Origin: Methanobacterium sp. | GTDB taxonomy: Archaea > Methanobacteriota > Methanobacteria > Methanobacteriales > Methanobacteriaceae | Assembly: GCA_003164415.1 (NCBI GenBank) | Contig: PLTK01000064.1 | Location: forward strand, 33,329 to 40,025 | Direction: 5' to 3' | DNA: 6,697 bases | In this document: one piece after another, positions 1-5,667 of the stretch | Numbering within the stretch: position 1 is the first letter of the stretch | Layout: the number at the start of each line of letters is the position of its first letter | Position numbers and translations under genes: made by a program | Notes under the pieces: model-generated | Told to the model about the DNA's origin: nothing | Database searches by the model: none | The model's input: the letters and a program-made list of their open reading frames with translations, nothing else

Positions 1-105
1 ATTTTTTATGATTGTAACAAAAACGGCTTAACCAAAAAAAAATTACGGACTTTATCGAGTTATCCTCCCTCTAAAAGGGATGGAACGAATCGATACCATC
101 AGTAA
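1..105 (+). CDS. possible 3' end of an upstream gene (partial)
   Basis: Frame 1 is open from the window edge for 34 codons and stops with TAA at 103-105. The translated tail is basic and includes SYPPSKRDGTNRYHQ. This stretch is about a third G+C, clearly higher than the non-coding DNA just after it, which is the main reason to suspect coding. I do not recognise the family. An open frame of this length in one of three frames can also arise by chance, so this may instead be plain intergenic DNA. The minus strand here shows only short open stretches with no convincing start. Confidence 0.25.
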   Translation: MFYDCNKNGLTKKKLRTLSSYPPSKRDGTNRYHQ

Positions 106-125
106 TACTTATATGATTCTAAAGT

Positions 126-134
126 ATTATATAT
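126..134 (+). promoter_or_regulatory. TATA-like box upstream of the 66-residue ORF, overlapping an inverted repeat
   Basis: ATTATATAT at 126-134 is a reasonable archaeal TATA box. A start site about 25 bases downstream would leave a leader of roughly 60 bases before the ATG at 217. The 8-bp inverted repeat TAATACTT (103-110) / AAGTATTA (122-129) overlaps its upstream edge and could be an operator. Assignment is by pattern only. Confidence 0.35.
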
Positions 135-216
135 CTACAAGATATAAGGTTGACTAGGATAGCATTGTGTAGGGATTTAGAATATCTAAATTAAAAAATA
201 ATGGATTTGATGATTT

Positions 217-417
217 ATGGAATACTGGAAATCAACCGAAAACCAAAAGAATATAGAAGAACTCTTAAAAGAGGTAAATAATAGTAAATTAGAAGAATTA
301 GAAATATTACTGCTTCAAATACAGGGTAAAATTGATAGATCACAAAAGGAAAATAAGGATCTTTTAAGTGCAAAAACTATGATTACTAGCAGATTAGCTT
401 CAAGAAGAAGTAAATAA
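217..417 (+). CDS. small coiled-coil protein of unknown function
   Basis: This encodes 66 residues with no family I recognise. The sequence is strongly charged and helical. Residues about 11-45 are rich in Glu, Lys and Leu (for example NIEELLKEV and KLEELEILLLQIQ) and look like a short coiled coil, followed by a second helix and a basic tail ending RLASRRSK. There is no signal peptide or membrane segment, so a cytoplasmic protein that forms oligomers or binds a partner is the simplest reading. The ATG at 217 has only a weak upstream purine stretch (GGATTTGATGA) as a ribosome binding site; an ATG at 201 lies in another frame and stops after 26 codons. It stands alone, about 200 bases before the next gene. 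It could be a spurious ORF, but its amino acid composition is protein-like. Confidence 0.6.
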   Translation: MEYWKSTENQKNIEELLKEVNNSKLEELEILLLQIQGKIDRSQKENKDLLSAKTMITSRLASRRSK

Positions 418-424
418 TAATTCA

Positions 425-469
425 CTATTTAAATAGAAAATATAAAACATTGTTAATACTATTCTATTT
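425..469 (+). repeat. AT-rich palindrome and hairpin after the coiled-coil gene
   Basis: CTATTTAAATAG at 425-436 is a perfect 12-bp palindrome beginning eight bases after the TAA of the coiled-coil gene. Overlapping it, AAATAGAA (431-438) can pair with TTCTATTT (462-469) around a 23-base loop. This could be a 3'-end structure or a regulator site for the next gene, but in DNA this AT-rich such symmetry is only weak evidence. Confidence 0.25.
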
Positions 470-620
470 TCGATTCAATTTGATTAAGGATTTATCTATT
501 ATATCTTTATCACAATATTTTTATTAAAAGTTATCAATACTATAATGTATTAAGTTGTAATAGCGATATTTAGGCCGAATAGGTTTTTGATTTTCTAATA
601 AAAAGGAGTTGAAAAATATT

Positions 621-1100
621 ATGTCAAATGTAGATTTCGTTGCTGAATCTGGGACACAAACAACTGTCATCACCCAAATATTTGATGCACCCCGTGATCT
701 TGTATGGAAAATTTATATAGATCCAAAATTATTATCTAAGTGGTGGGGTCCTAAAATACTTAAAACTAGGGTAGAAAAGATGGAAGTTAAAACTGGTGGT
801 TCCTGGAGAGTAGTACAAAACGATACTGAAGGTAATGAATTTGCTTTCCATGGTGTGTACCATGATGTACAACCCTATAATTTAACACGTACAATGGAAT
901 GGGAAGGTATGCCCGGACATGTGTTGCTTGAAACAGTGAAAATGGAAGAAATGGATGGTAAAACCAAGGTAACAGATATTAATGTTTTCCACTCTGTTGA
1001 AGATAGAGACGGAATGGTTGAAACCGGCATGAAAGGAGGGGTAGATGAGTCGTATGATCGTTTTGTTGAACTGTTAAAAGAGTTTCAAAAAAAATCATAG
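621..1100 (+). CDS. SRPBCC / AHSA1-type START-like domain protein
   Basis: This encodes 159 residues, the normal size for a single-domain SRPBCC protein of the AHSA1/YndB type (Aha1 C-terminal-like, polyketide cyclase-like fold). Characteristic stretches are FDAPRDLVWKIYIDPKLLSK (21-40) running into WWGP (41-44), GGSWRVV (59-65), FHGVYHDV (76-83), and a C-terminal helix with ESYDRFVELLKEF (143-155). Members bind small hydrophobic ligands in a helix-grip cavity; the ligand here cannot be read from sequence. It has no signal peptide, so it is cytoplasmic. The frame can be extended to a TTG at 609, but that codon directly abuts the AAAGGAG at 602-608, leaving no spacing, so the ATG at 621 (12 bases after GGAG) is preferred although the spacing is a little long. 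In bacteria such genes often sit beside an ArsR-type regulator; none is next to it here. Family assignment is confident, function is not. Confidence 0.88.
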   Translation: MSNVDFVAESGTQTTVITQIFDAPRDLVWKIYIDPKLLSKWWGPKILKTRVEKMEVKTGGSWRVVQNDTEGNEFAFHGVYHDVQPYNLTRTMEWEGMPGHVLLETVKMEEMDGKTKVTDINVFHSVEDRDGMVETGMKGGVDESYDRFVELLKEFQKKS

Positions 1101-1130
1101 GACTAAACATTTACTCTGAATATTAGTAGA

Positions 1131-1151
1131 TTCTTTTTTAATTCTTTTTTT
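1131..1151 (+). terminator. T-tract terminator after the SRPBCC gene
   Basis: Two successive T runs (TTCTTTTTTA at 1131-1140 and T7 at 1145-1151) lie 30-50 bases past the stop codon. Archaeal RNA polymerase terminates at such oligo-T tracts without needing a hairpin. Confidence 0.55.
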
Positions 1152-1275
1152 GAATAATAGTCACTAAATTAACATATCCAATTTGATTAAAAGAGATGAT
1201 AACTAAAATATATTGATATAACTTTTAGGAGGAGATTTGTAATCTTTGATTCTATATTTAAAATAAAAAGAATAG

Positions 1276-1340
1276 TCCTGAAGTTATTAACTTCAGGAAT
1301 CATGAGAGTCGGTTGTTCGGAGGCGGTTGACAAACATGAT
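1276..1340. other. GC-richer hairpin island: candidate structured RNA or transposon end
   Basis: A perfect inverted repeat, TCCTGAAGTTA (1276-1286) and TAACTTCAGGA (1288-1298), forms a hairpin of about 10 bp with a tiny loop. Directly after it, ATCATG (1299-1304) pairs with CATGAT (1335-1340). Inside that pair, GTCGGTTG (1308-1315) can pair with CGGTTGAC (1324-1331) through four G-U wobbles, around the loop TTCGGAGG. The segment stands out in G+C from the very AT-rich flanks, which in AT-rich archaea is typical of structured RNAs. A short hairpin followed by a GC-richer tail also resembles the right end of an IS200/IS605-type element (the TnpB guide-RNA region), but no tnpA or tnpB gene is present, so it would be a remnant. 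The strand is unknown. No known RNA family was recognised. Confidence 0.4.
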
Positions 1341-1795
1341 ATTTACAAAACAATAATTTTTATTTAATCATTGTTCGTATTATTACATTCTATTTCATAA
1401 TATATATAATTGATCCTCCACATTCATTCTAATTCAAACTATCCCATCTTAAAACTTTTAAAAATATTATGTGATAAATATGATTATAGCCCTAATATTG
1501 TTTAGTTTTGTTAATACCGTCTGTTTTTGTATTATAGTAATCAAAGTTGTTTGAAAATAGATAAAAAGCTGGAATATTTAACATGTATCTTTTGATTAAA
1601 ATCGTTTTTATAGTTATTTTAGTTATACTAATTTGATATGGCTCATTTTCATTATTTATTTTTTTTCTCAATACTTTCTATATATTTTCTAAAGTGTATT
1701 TAGTAAAATTTAAGTATTAACATCCTATATTAATATTTTAGGAGTCATTACTTAAGGTCAATTTGGGGGATTTAAAATTTATTGGGAGTAAAAAT
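1341..1795. other. AT-rich gene-poor stretch before the lipoprotein gene
   Basis: Apart from the micro-ORF listed separately, nothing here is convincing. A TATA-like run, TATATATAAT at 1401-1410, could drive a short transcript starting near 1430. A second tiny hydrophobic frame at 1583-1636 (17 codons) has no ribosome binding site. CCTATATTAATATTTTA around 1724-1740 is a possible TATA region for the lipoprotein gene, which would give a leader of roughly 40 bases. No tRNA or repeat array was seen. Confidence 0.4.
1480..1554 (+). CDS. candidate hydrophobic micro-protein (24 residues)
   Basis: An ATG at 1480 follows GTGAT (1471-1475) at a spacing of four bases; GTGAT matches part of the anti-Shine-Dalgarno complement used by methanogens. 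The 24-residue product is almost wholly hydrophobic (starts MIIALILFSFV), with two Cys and a single Lys near the C terminus, and would be one membrane segment. A TATA-like run lies at 1401-1410. Hydrophobic frames arise easily by chance in T-rich DNA, so this is a weak call. Confidence 0.2.
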   Translation: MIIALILFSFVNTVCFCIIVIKVV

Positions 1796-2290
1796 ATGAA
1801 AAAATGGATCTCAATAATTGCATTAATCTTGGTGGTTGTGGCTGCTTCGGGTTGTACAGCACAATCATCAGCTAAAACATACACTGGTAATAATATAAGT
1901 TTCCAATATCCGGGAAACTGGAGTACTGATTATAATAGTAGCTTACAAAACTTAGGTAGTGAAGGTGATGTGTTAGTTACATTAGGAAAAGATAATTCTG
2001 GTATGGCCGTTGCAAAAGCAGATACAGGATCATCTAATATATCAGCATCAACATTAGCATCTGAATTTAAAACAATAATACAATCCAAATATCAATACAT
2101 TTCAAATAAAACAGTAACTGTAGACAGTATTAATGGCACACAACTTGTAATAAAAGACAGCTCCAATGGGGACTACGGTTCACTCACGTTCCTAAATAAA
2201 AACAATTCAATCTATATTATAATGATTTCAACACCAGACAACAACCAGCAAACAATTAACATGATACTCAATAGTTTTAAATTCCAATAA
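1796..2290 (+). CDS. PsbP-like archaeal lipoprotein
   Basis: This encodes 164 residues. The N terminus is a lipoprotein signal: MKKW, a hydrophobic stretch (5-17), then the lipobox ASGC with Cys20 as the expected lipidated residue, so the mature protein should be anchored to the outer face of the membrane. After a short Ser/Thr-rich linker comes a domain of PsbP/DUF1795 type, opening with YTGNNISFQYPGNW (29-42) and closing with a helix and a final strand NSFKF (159-163), the usual end of this fold. Known family members are extracytoplasmic and their role in methanogens is not established. The frame extends back to a TTG at 1763, but GGGAG at 1784-1788, seven bases before the ATG at 1796, and the signal peptide starting MKKW fix the start. 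It may have its own promoter, since the previous gene is about 700 bases away, and it ends 170 bases before the adhesin gene. Confidence 0.85.
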   Translation: MKKWISIIALILVVVAASGCTAQSSAKTYTGNNISFQYPGNWSTDYNSSLQNLGSEGDVLVTLGKDNSGMAVAKADTGSSNISASTLASEFKTIIQSKYQYISNKTVTVDSINGTQLVIKDSSNGDYGSLTFLNKNNSIYIIMISTPDNNQQTINMILNSFKFQ

Positions 2291-2381
2291 ACTTCCTATC
2301 TACATTATTTTTATTTATAATTGGAGAAAACCCGTATATTTGTAAATTAAGAATGATTTAATAAAAAGTCAAGATTGCTCA

Positions 2382-2420
2382 TAATATTAAATAATATTAA
2401 TATCCTAATATTATTTATAA
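2382..2420 (+). promoter_or_regulatory. adhesin promoter with three TAATATTA palindromes
   Basis: TTATTTATAA at 2411-2420 is a good TATA box for the adhesin gene; a start site near 2440-2445 would leave a leader of only about 20 bases before the ATG at 2462. The 8-bp palindrome TAATATTA occurs three times, at 2382-2389, 2392-2399 and 2406-2413, the last touching the TATA box. The first two are part of a tandem 10-bp repeat, ATAATATTAA. This arrangement would suit an operator bound by a dimeric repressor, but it could also be low-complexity DNA. Confidence 0.45.
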
Positions 2421-2461
2421 TCGGGATGTTGTGTATAAAAGTTTGGGGTGGTGGAGTATTT

Positions 2462-4318
2462 ATGGAAAAAAATAGCTTTTGTAGGCGTAACATGAAATAT
2501 GGGAAGAATAGTTTGATGTTGGCTATTGCACTAATTGGGCTTGTGCTTATTTTTGCCTATAGTATGGGTAACGTTGCAGCAGCAAATACTATTTATGTTA
2601 ATGGTTCATCTGGAAATGATAATTGGACTGGTTTAAATTCAACATACATTGGCGGTTTAAACGGACCTAAAGCCTCAATTAAAAACGCTACTGACACAGT
2701 CACATCAGGTGGAACATTAAGTATAGCTAATGGAGTGTACACTGGGGCTAAAAATAATAATATTACCATTAGCAAAACCATGACCATAAAAGGACAAAGT
2801 AAAACCAGTACAATAATACAAGACACCATTGGTACTTACATATTCCATATCAATAATGGAATAAAAGTCAATATCAACGATTTAACGCTAACACAGGGAA
2901 CCAACACAAATGGAAATGGTGGTGCTATCAATAATGATGGTACTCTCACAGTGAATAATAGTAAATTTACAGGTAACACTGCAAATTATGGCGGTGCCAT
3001 ATACAATGATTTTAATTTGACTGTAAATAACAGCACATTCACAAATAACACCGCACCTAACAATGATGGTGGAGCTATTGAAAATGATGGAGCTAGTTTA
3101 ACTGTGAATAACTGTACTTTCACAAATAATACCGCTTTGTATGGTGGTGCTATCGAAATTGATGGTAATTTGAGTAGTGTGATTGTAAATAGCAGTACTT
3201 TTACAGGCAACAGTGCACCTGATGGTTATGGCGGTGCCGTCCATAATTATGGCATATTAATAATAAATAACAGTACTTTTACAAATAACTTAGCATATTC
3301 GGGTGGTGCTATCTACAATGATTTTACTACCGCTGTTTTTACTACTACTATGATTATAAATAAGAGTATTTTCACTGGAAACAGTGCAACATATGGTGGT
3401 GCTATCAACAATTGGGGTAATATGACCATAAATAGCGGTATTTTCACTAAAAACATTGTAACTGATGATTATGGTGGTGCTATCGAAGATGGGGGTACTG
3501 CAACTGTAAATAACAGCTCATTTACAGATAACACCGCACCTAACAATGATGGTGGAGCTATCGAAGATGATGGTATTTTAACTGTGAAAGGTAGTACCTT
3601 CAAAAATAATACTTCAGAAAGTGGTGGTGCAATCCAGAATAATAGTTTGTGTACCGTGATCGGTTGTACGTTTGCAAGTAATAGAGCAACAAGTGGTGGT
3701 GCTATTGGAAATAATGATATTTTAAGGGTGAATAACACTACGTTCATATACAATAGTGCAAATGAGGGTGGTGCTATCTATAATAGTGGTGCTTTGACCA
3801 TGATTAGCAATGTTGTTACAGGTAACAACGCTAACCAGGGTGGTGCTATCTATAATAGTGGTAGTAATGTCAGTGTTAATTACAATCAGATCTATGGAAA
3901 CGGTGGTGCTATTTACAATACAGGTACAATGAATGCTACCCATAACTGGTGGGGATCCAATAACGGTCCATCAACTAATGAGATTTATGGTAAAGTAACT
4001 GTAACACCATGGATGGTTACACCTACAGTAACATCAATAAATCCTAAAAACGGTGCAGTTAAGGTTCCAACCAACCAAGCCATAACAATAAAATTCAATG
4101 AAACCATAAAACCCGGAAACAAAGATATTGTCTTTATAAACAGTTCAGGAAAATCATTAGCCATGAAAATAACCCTCAACGGCAATACTCTAATAATAAA
4201 ACCCACAAAAATATTGAGTAAAGGAACTAAATACACCATAACATTACATAGTGGTAGTGTAACCGATTTAGCAGGAGACCCTCTGAAAGTCTGCAGTTAC
4301 AGTTTCACAACAACATAA
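2462..4318 (+). CDS. secreted adhesin-like beta-helix protein with C-terminal Ig-like (Big_5) domain
   Basis: This encodes 618 residues. A long signal peptide has a basic N terminus, hydrophobic core 17-35 and probable cleavage after Ala41 (NVAAA/NT). Residues 42-150 start a right-handed parallel beta-helix (IYVNGSSGNDNW, then GVYTG, ITISKTMTIKG). Residues 150-490 carry 14 GGA[I/V] motifs spaced 21-31 residues apart, mostly 24-26, alternating with 11 FxxN motifs such as STFTNN. This is the motif pair of chlamydial polymorphic membrane proteins and of archaeal adhesin-like proteins. NATHNWWGSNNGPS (491-504) closes the helix, as in many methanogen surface proteins. Residues 520-618 form an SbsA-type Ig-like domain (Big_5), ending SYSFTTT. 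More than a dozen N-glycosylation sequons are present. No C-terminal membrane anchor or pseudomurein-binding repeat is visible, so it is secreted or held non-covalently. The start at 2462 is chosen because GGAG (2453-2456) precedes it by five bases; an upstream ATG at 2375 lies before the promoter. The binding target is unknown. Confidence 0.9.
   Translation: MEKNSFCRRNMKYGKNSLMLAIALIGLVLIFAYSMGNVAAANTIYVNGSSGNDNWTGLNSTYIGGLNGPKASIKNATDTVTSGGTLSIANGVYTGAKNNNITISKTMTIKGQSKTSTIIQDTIGTYIFHINNGIKVNINDLTLTQGTNTNGNGGAINNDGTLTVNNSKFTGNTANYGGAIYNDFNLTVNNSTFTNNTAPNNDGGAIENDGASLTVNNCTFTNNTALYGGAIEIDGNLSSVIVNSSTFTGNSAPDGYGGAVHNYGILIINNSTFTNNLAYSGGAIYNDFTTAVFTTTMIINKSIFTGNSATYGGAINNWGNMTINSGIFTKNIVTDDYGGAIEDGGTATVNNSSFTDNTAPNNDGGAIEDDGILTVKGSTFKNNTSESGGAIQNNSLCTVIGCTFASNRATSGGAIGNNDILRVNNTTFIYNSANEGGAIYNSGALTMISNVVTGNNANQGGAIYNSGSNVSVNYNQIYGNGGAIYNTGTMNATHNWWGSNNGPSTNEIYGKVTVTPWMVTPTVTSINPKNGAVKVPTNQAITIKFNETIKPGNKDIVFINSSGKSLAMKITLNGNTLIIKPTKILSKGTKYTITLHSGSVTDLAGDPLKVCSYSFTTT
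3045..3561 (+). repeat. exact 34-bp direct repeat pair inside the adhesin gene
   Basis: Bases 3045-3078 and 3528-3561 are identical over 34 bp and encode NTAPNNDGGAI and flanking bases in the same frame. The copies are 483 bp apart, exactly 161 codons, so recombination between them would delete or duplicate beta-helix coils without a frameshift. Confidence 0.9.
3765..3862 (+). repeat. exact 26-bp direct repeat pair, one beta-helix coil apart
   Basis: Bases 3765-3790 and 3837-3862 are identical and both encode GGAIYNSG. They are 72 bp (24 codons) apart, exactly one coil of the repeat, which points to recent duplication or gene conversion of a coil. Confidence 0.9.
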
Positions 4319-4341
4319 AAATAGATAAAAAATAATTTACC

Positions 4342-4357
4342 TTTTTTCTCTTTTTTT
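4342..4357 (+). terminator. T-tract terminator after the adhesin gene
   Basis: T6 at 4342-4347 and T7 at 4351-4357 follow the adhesin stop codon by 24-40 bases, with no strong hairpin, in the usual archaeal oligo-T form. Confidence 0.6.
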
Positions 4358-4402
4358 AGATTAAGCAATTCATCAAAAAATAAGAATTAATATTCCAATA
4401 AT

Positions 4403-4410
4403 AAAAAAAA
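4403..4410 (-). terminator. T-tract terminator after the MBL-fold gene
   Basis: Eight A on the plus strand give a T8 run on the minus strand, starting six bases after the stop codon of the MBL-fold gene. Together with the plus-strand T runs at 4342-4357 it separates the two convergent transcripts. Confidence 0.55.
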
Positions 4411-4415
4411 TAGTA

Positions 4416-5138
4416 TTATTTTATCAAGTTTTTGATGCTTTCGTGTGGTTTATTGGTGTATAAACCTCCATGATAGGTTATAATATTTTTCACATCAAAT
4501 TTAAGAAGTTTGTTAAGGGAATCCAATGCAATTTCATAATCACCATCTTGTAAAATCTCTTTTTTGGGTCCCATTAACTTTCCATCCATGACGTTCATTG
4601 CATCGCCAACAATGAGGGTTTTACTATTCTTATGGTAGAGACATAGATGTCCTGGTGTATGTCCTGGTGTGTGGATAACTGTTATTCCACCACAAAATGG
4701 TAATTCCTGGTCGTCTGAAAGTGTGGTTTCAACATCTACTGGTGTGAAGTTTTTAAACATCTGTTTGACCATTTCTTGTCTATCTTCTGGCATGGAATTT
4801 AGGAAATTTGAGTTCAACCGTACCAGAGGCTTTTCACCCTGGATGTAGGGTTTATCATCTTCGTGTGCAAATACTTCGATCTTGTTTTTTGATGCTTCTA
4901 AAATTTCAGGAAGACCTCCAAAATGATCAAGGTCCTGATGTGTGATTATAATTTTATTTATATTCTCAAAATGAATACCTTCATTAATACATGCATCTCT
5001 AATGGTATCGTATTGTCCGCTGTAACCTGCATCTACCATTATCATGTTTTCATCATCCCACATAACAGTGGGATGTATAAACATTCCCGGTATATTGGAT
5101 GATACTTCAAGCATCATAATTCCATTTTCTATTTTCAT
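4416..5138 (-). CDS. metallo-beta-lactamase fold hydrolase
   Basis: This encodes 240 residues, typical of a single-domain MBL-fold hydrolase. The first strands and MIMVDAGYSG (32-41) lead to the metal motif ITHQDLDHFGG (65-75), with His67, Asp69, Asp71 and His72. Further ligands are His160 in HTPGHTPGH (156-164), Asp179 in IVGDAMN (176-182) and His223 in TYHGG (221-225), so a two-metal site looks complete. Asp69 takes the place of the second His of the classic HxHxDH motif, a variant common in this branch. A Lys/Met-rich segment (about 96-140) is probably the helical cap over the active site. The substrate is unknown; glyoxalase II-like thioester or ester hydrolysis is possible, and the diiron/flavodiiron use of the fold is unlikely without a flavodoxin domain. 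The start at 5138 follows GGAGGGG at a suitable distance; the frame runs on to 5357, but that part is hydrophobic, unconserved in look and covers the intergenic region. It is transcribed divergently from the membrane-protein gene at 5336. Confidence 0.9.
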   Translation of the reverse strand: MKIENGIMMLEVSSNIPGMFIHPTVMWDDENMIMVDAGYSGQYDTIRDACINEGIHFENINKIIITHQDLDHFGGLPEILEASKNKIEVFAHEDDKPYIQGEKPLVRLNSNFLNSMPEDRQEMVKQMFKNFTPVDVETTLSDDQELPFCGGITVIHTPGHTPGHLCLYHKNSKTLIVGDAMNVMDGKLMGPKKEILQDGDYEIALDSLNKLLKFDVKNIITYHGGLYTNKPHESIKNLIK

Positions 5139-5219
5139 TACTGCCCCTCCATATAATTTATAGATATTTTTTACAATCTTAAATATTTGAGTTTGAAATT
5201 TTGTTCTATTCCGTGAATT

Positions 5220-5250
5220 ATTAAGTTTATAAAGATATATATAACTTAAT
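5220..5250. promoter_or_regulatory. inverted repeat around a TATA-like core in the divergent region
   Basis: ATTAAGTT (5220-5227) and AACTTAAT (5243-5250) are a perfect 8-bp inverted repeat flanking a 15-base AT-only core apart from one G (5228-5242). The core reads as a TATA-like element on both strands. On the minus strand it would start the MBL gene near 5213 with a leader of about 75 bases. The flanking arms could be a regulator site. Confidence 0.4.
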
Positions 5251-5286
5251 CTAATTGGGGATAAAGTTAGGATTGAATTAAAAATG

Positions 5287-5294
5287 TTTATAAA
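5287..5294 (+). promoter_or_regulatory. TATA box of the small membrane-protein gene
   Basis: TTTATAAA at 5287-5294 is a near-consensus archaeal TATA box. A start site about 25 bases downstream, near 5316, leaves a leader of about 20 bases containing the ribosome binding site GGGTGAT (5326-5332). Confidence 0.5.
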
Positions 5295-5335
5295 ATTTAA
5301 ATAAACAATTATAAAAAAGGTTTGTGGGTGATCTG

Positions 5336-5587
5336 ATGGTAGCTGATACAACAACAATTTTAGACTTAGTTTTTGGATTTATAATCTTATTTTTAGGATT
5401 ATGGGTTTATAAAATTAAACAATATGCTTTGGCACTGTATTTAGCCCTTGCATTCGGTATATTTGCAGTTTCATATCTTGAAATCCTCTTAGGAGTTTCA
5501 TCTTCAGATATTTCTGTAATATTTCTGAGAGTATTGGCATCTCTGGTTATAATATATGCATTAATTAGAGAAGCATTGGTAAAATAA
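5336..5587 (+). CDS. small membrane protein with three predicted helices, unknown function
   Basis: This encodes 83 residues, of which most are hydrophobic. Three membrane helices are likely at about 8-25, 31-53 and 59-77, separated by the short basic loop YKIKQY (25-30) and the polar loop SSSD (55-58), and the protein ends with a basic tail IREALVK. By the positive-inside rule the first loop and the C terminus should face the cytoplasm, placing the N terminus outside. I do not recognise the family. The frame can start at a GTG at 5324, but that GTG is part of the ribosome binding region GGGTGAT (5326-5332), so ATG 5336 is the start; GGTGATCTGATG is a spacing typical of methanogen genes. It has its own TATA box and no partner in the same direction. 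Confidence 0.75.
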   Translation: MVADTTTILDLVFGFIILFLGLWVYKIKQYALALYLALAFGIFAVSYLEILLGVSSSDISVIFLRVLASLVIIYALIREALVK

Positions 5588-5613
5588 TAAAAATAATTTA
5601 GTTAAAATAGGAG

Positions 5614-5620
5614 AAAAAAA
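5614..5620 (-). terminator. T-tract terminator after the HXXEE gene
   Basis: A7 on the plus strand gives a T7 run on the minus strand about 50 bases past the HXXEE stop codon. On the plus strand the membrane-protein gene has only shorter T runs at 5666-5675, overlapping the end of the convergent gene. Confidence 0.4.
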
Positions 5621-5667
5621 GAACTTTCTGTCCCGGAATTTAGAAAAAATTAAGATATTAATTAATT

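Noticed and set aside
609..620. TTG start for the SRPBCC protein
   Set aside because: It directly follows the GGAG, leaving no spacing; ATG 621 is a more likely start.
1227..1241. Strong AGGAGGAG ribosome-binding-like site upstream of the hairpin island
   Set aside because: The only nearby start, TTG at 1237, is followed at once by TAA; the open frame beyond starts with GTA, not a start codon.
1302..1367. Short plus-strand frame (21 codons from ATG 1302) through the GC-richer island
   Set aside because: No well-placed ribosome binding site, and the sequence is better explained by its strong base-pairing symmetry.
2375..2461. N-terminal extension of the adhesin by 29 residues
   Set aside because: It covers the TATA box and palindromes, and its own ATG has no good ribosome binding site, whereas ATG 2462 has GGAG at five bases and a complete signal peptide.
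2593..4239. Minus-strand open frames of 73-94 codons under the adhesin gene
   Set aside because: They mirror the repetitive adhesin codons (recurring SIAPP and LLFTV are the reverse of the GGAI and NNSTF repeats) and lack ribosome binding sites.
5139..5357. N-terminal extension of the MBL-fold protein by 73 residues
   Set aside because: It overlaps the divergent membrane-protein gene and its promoter, and the strong GGAGGGG site supports the ATG at 5138.
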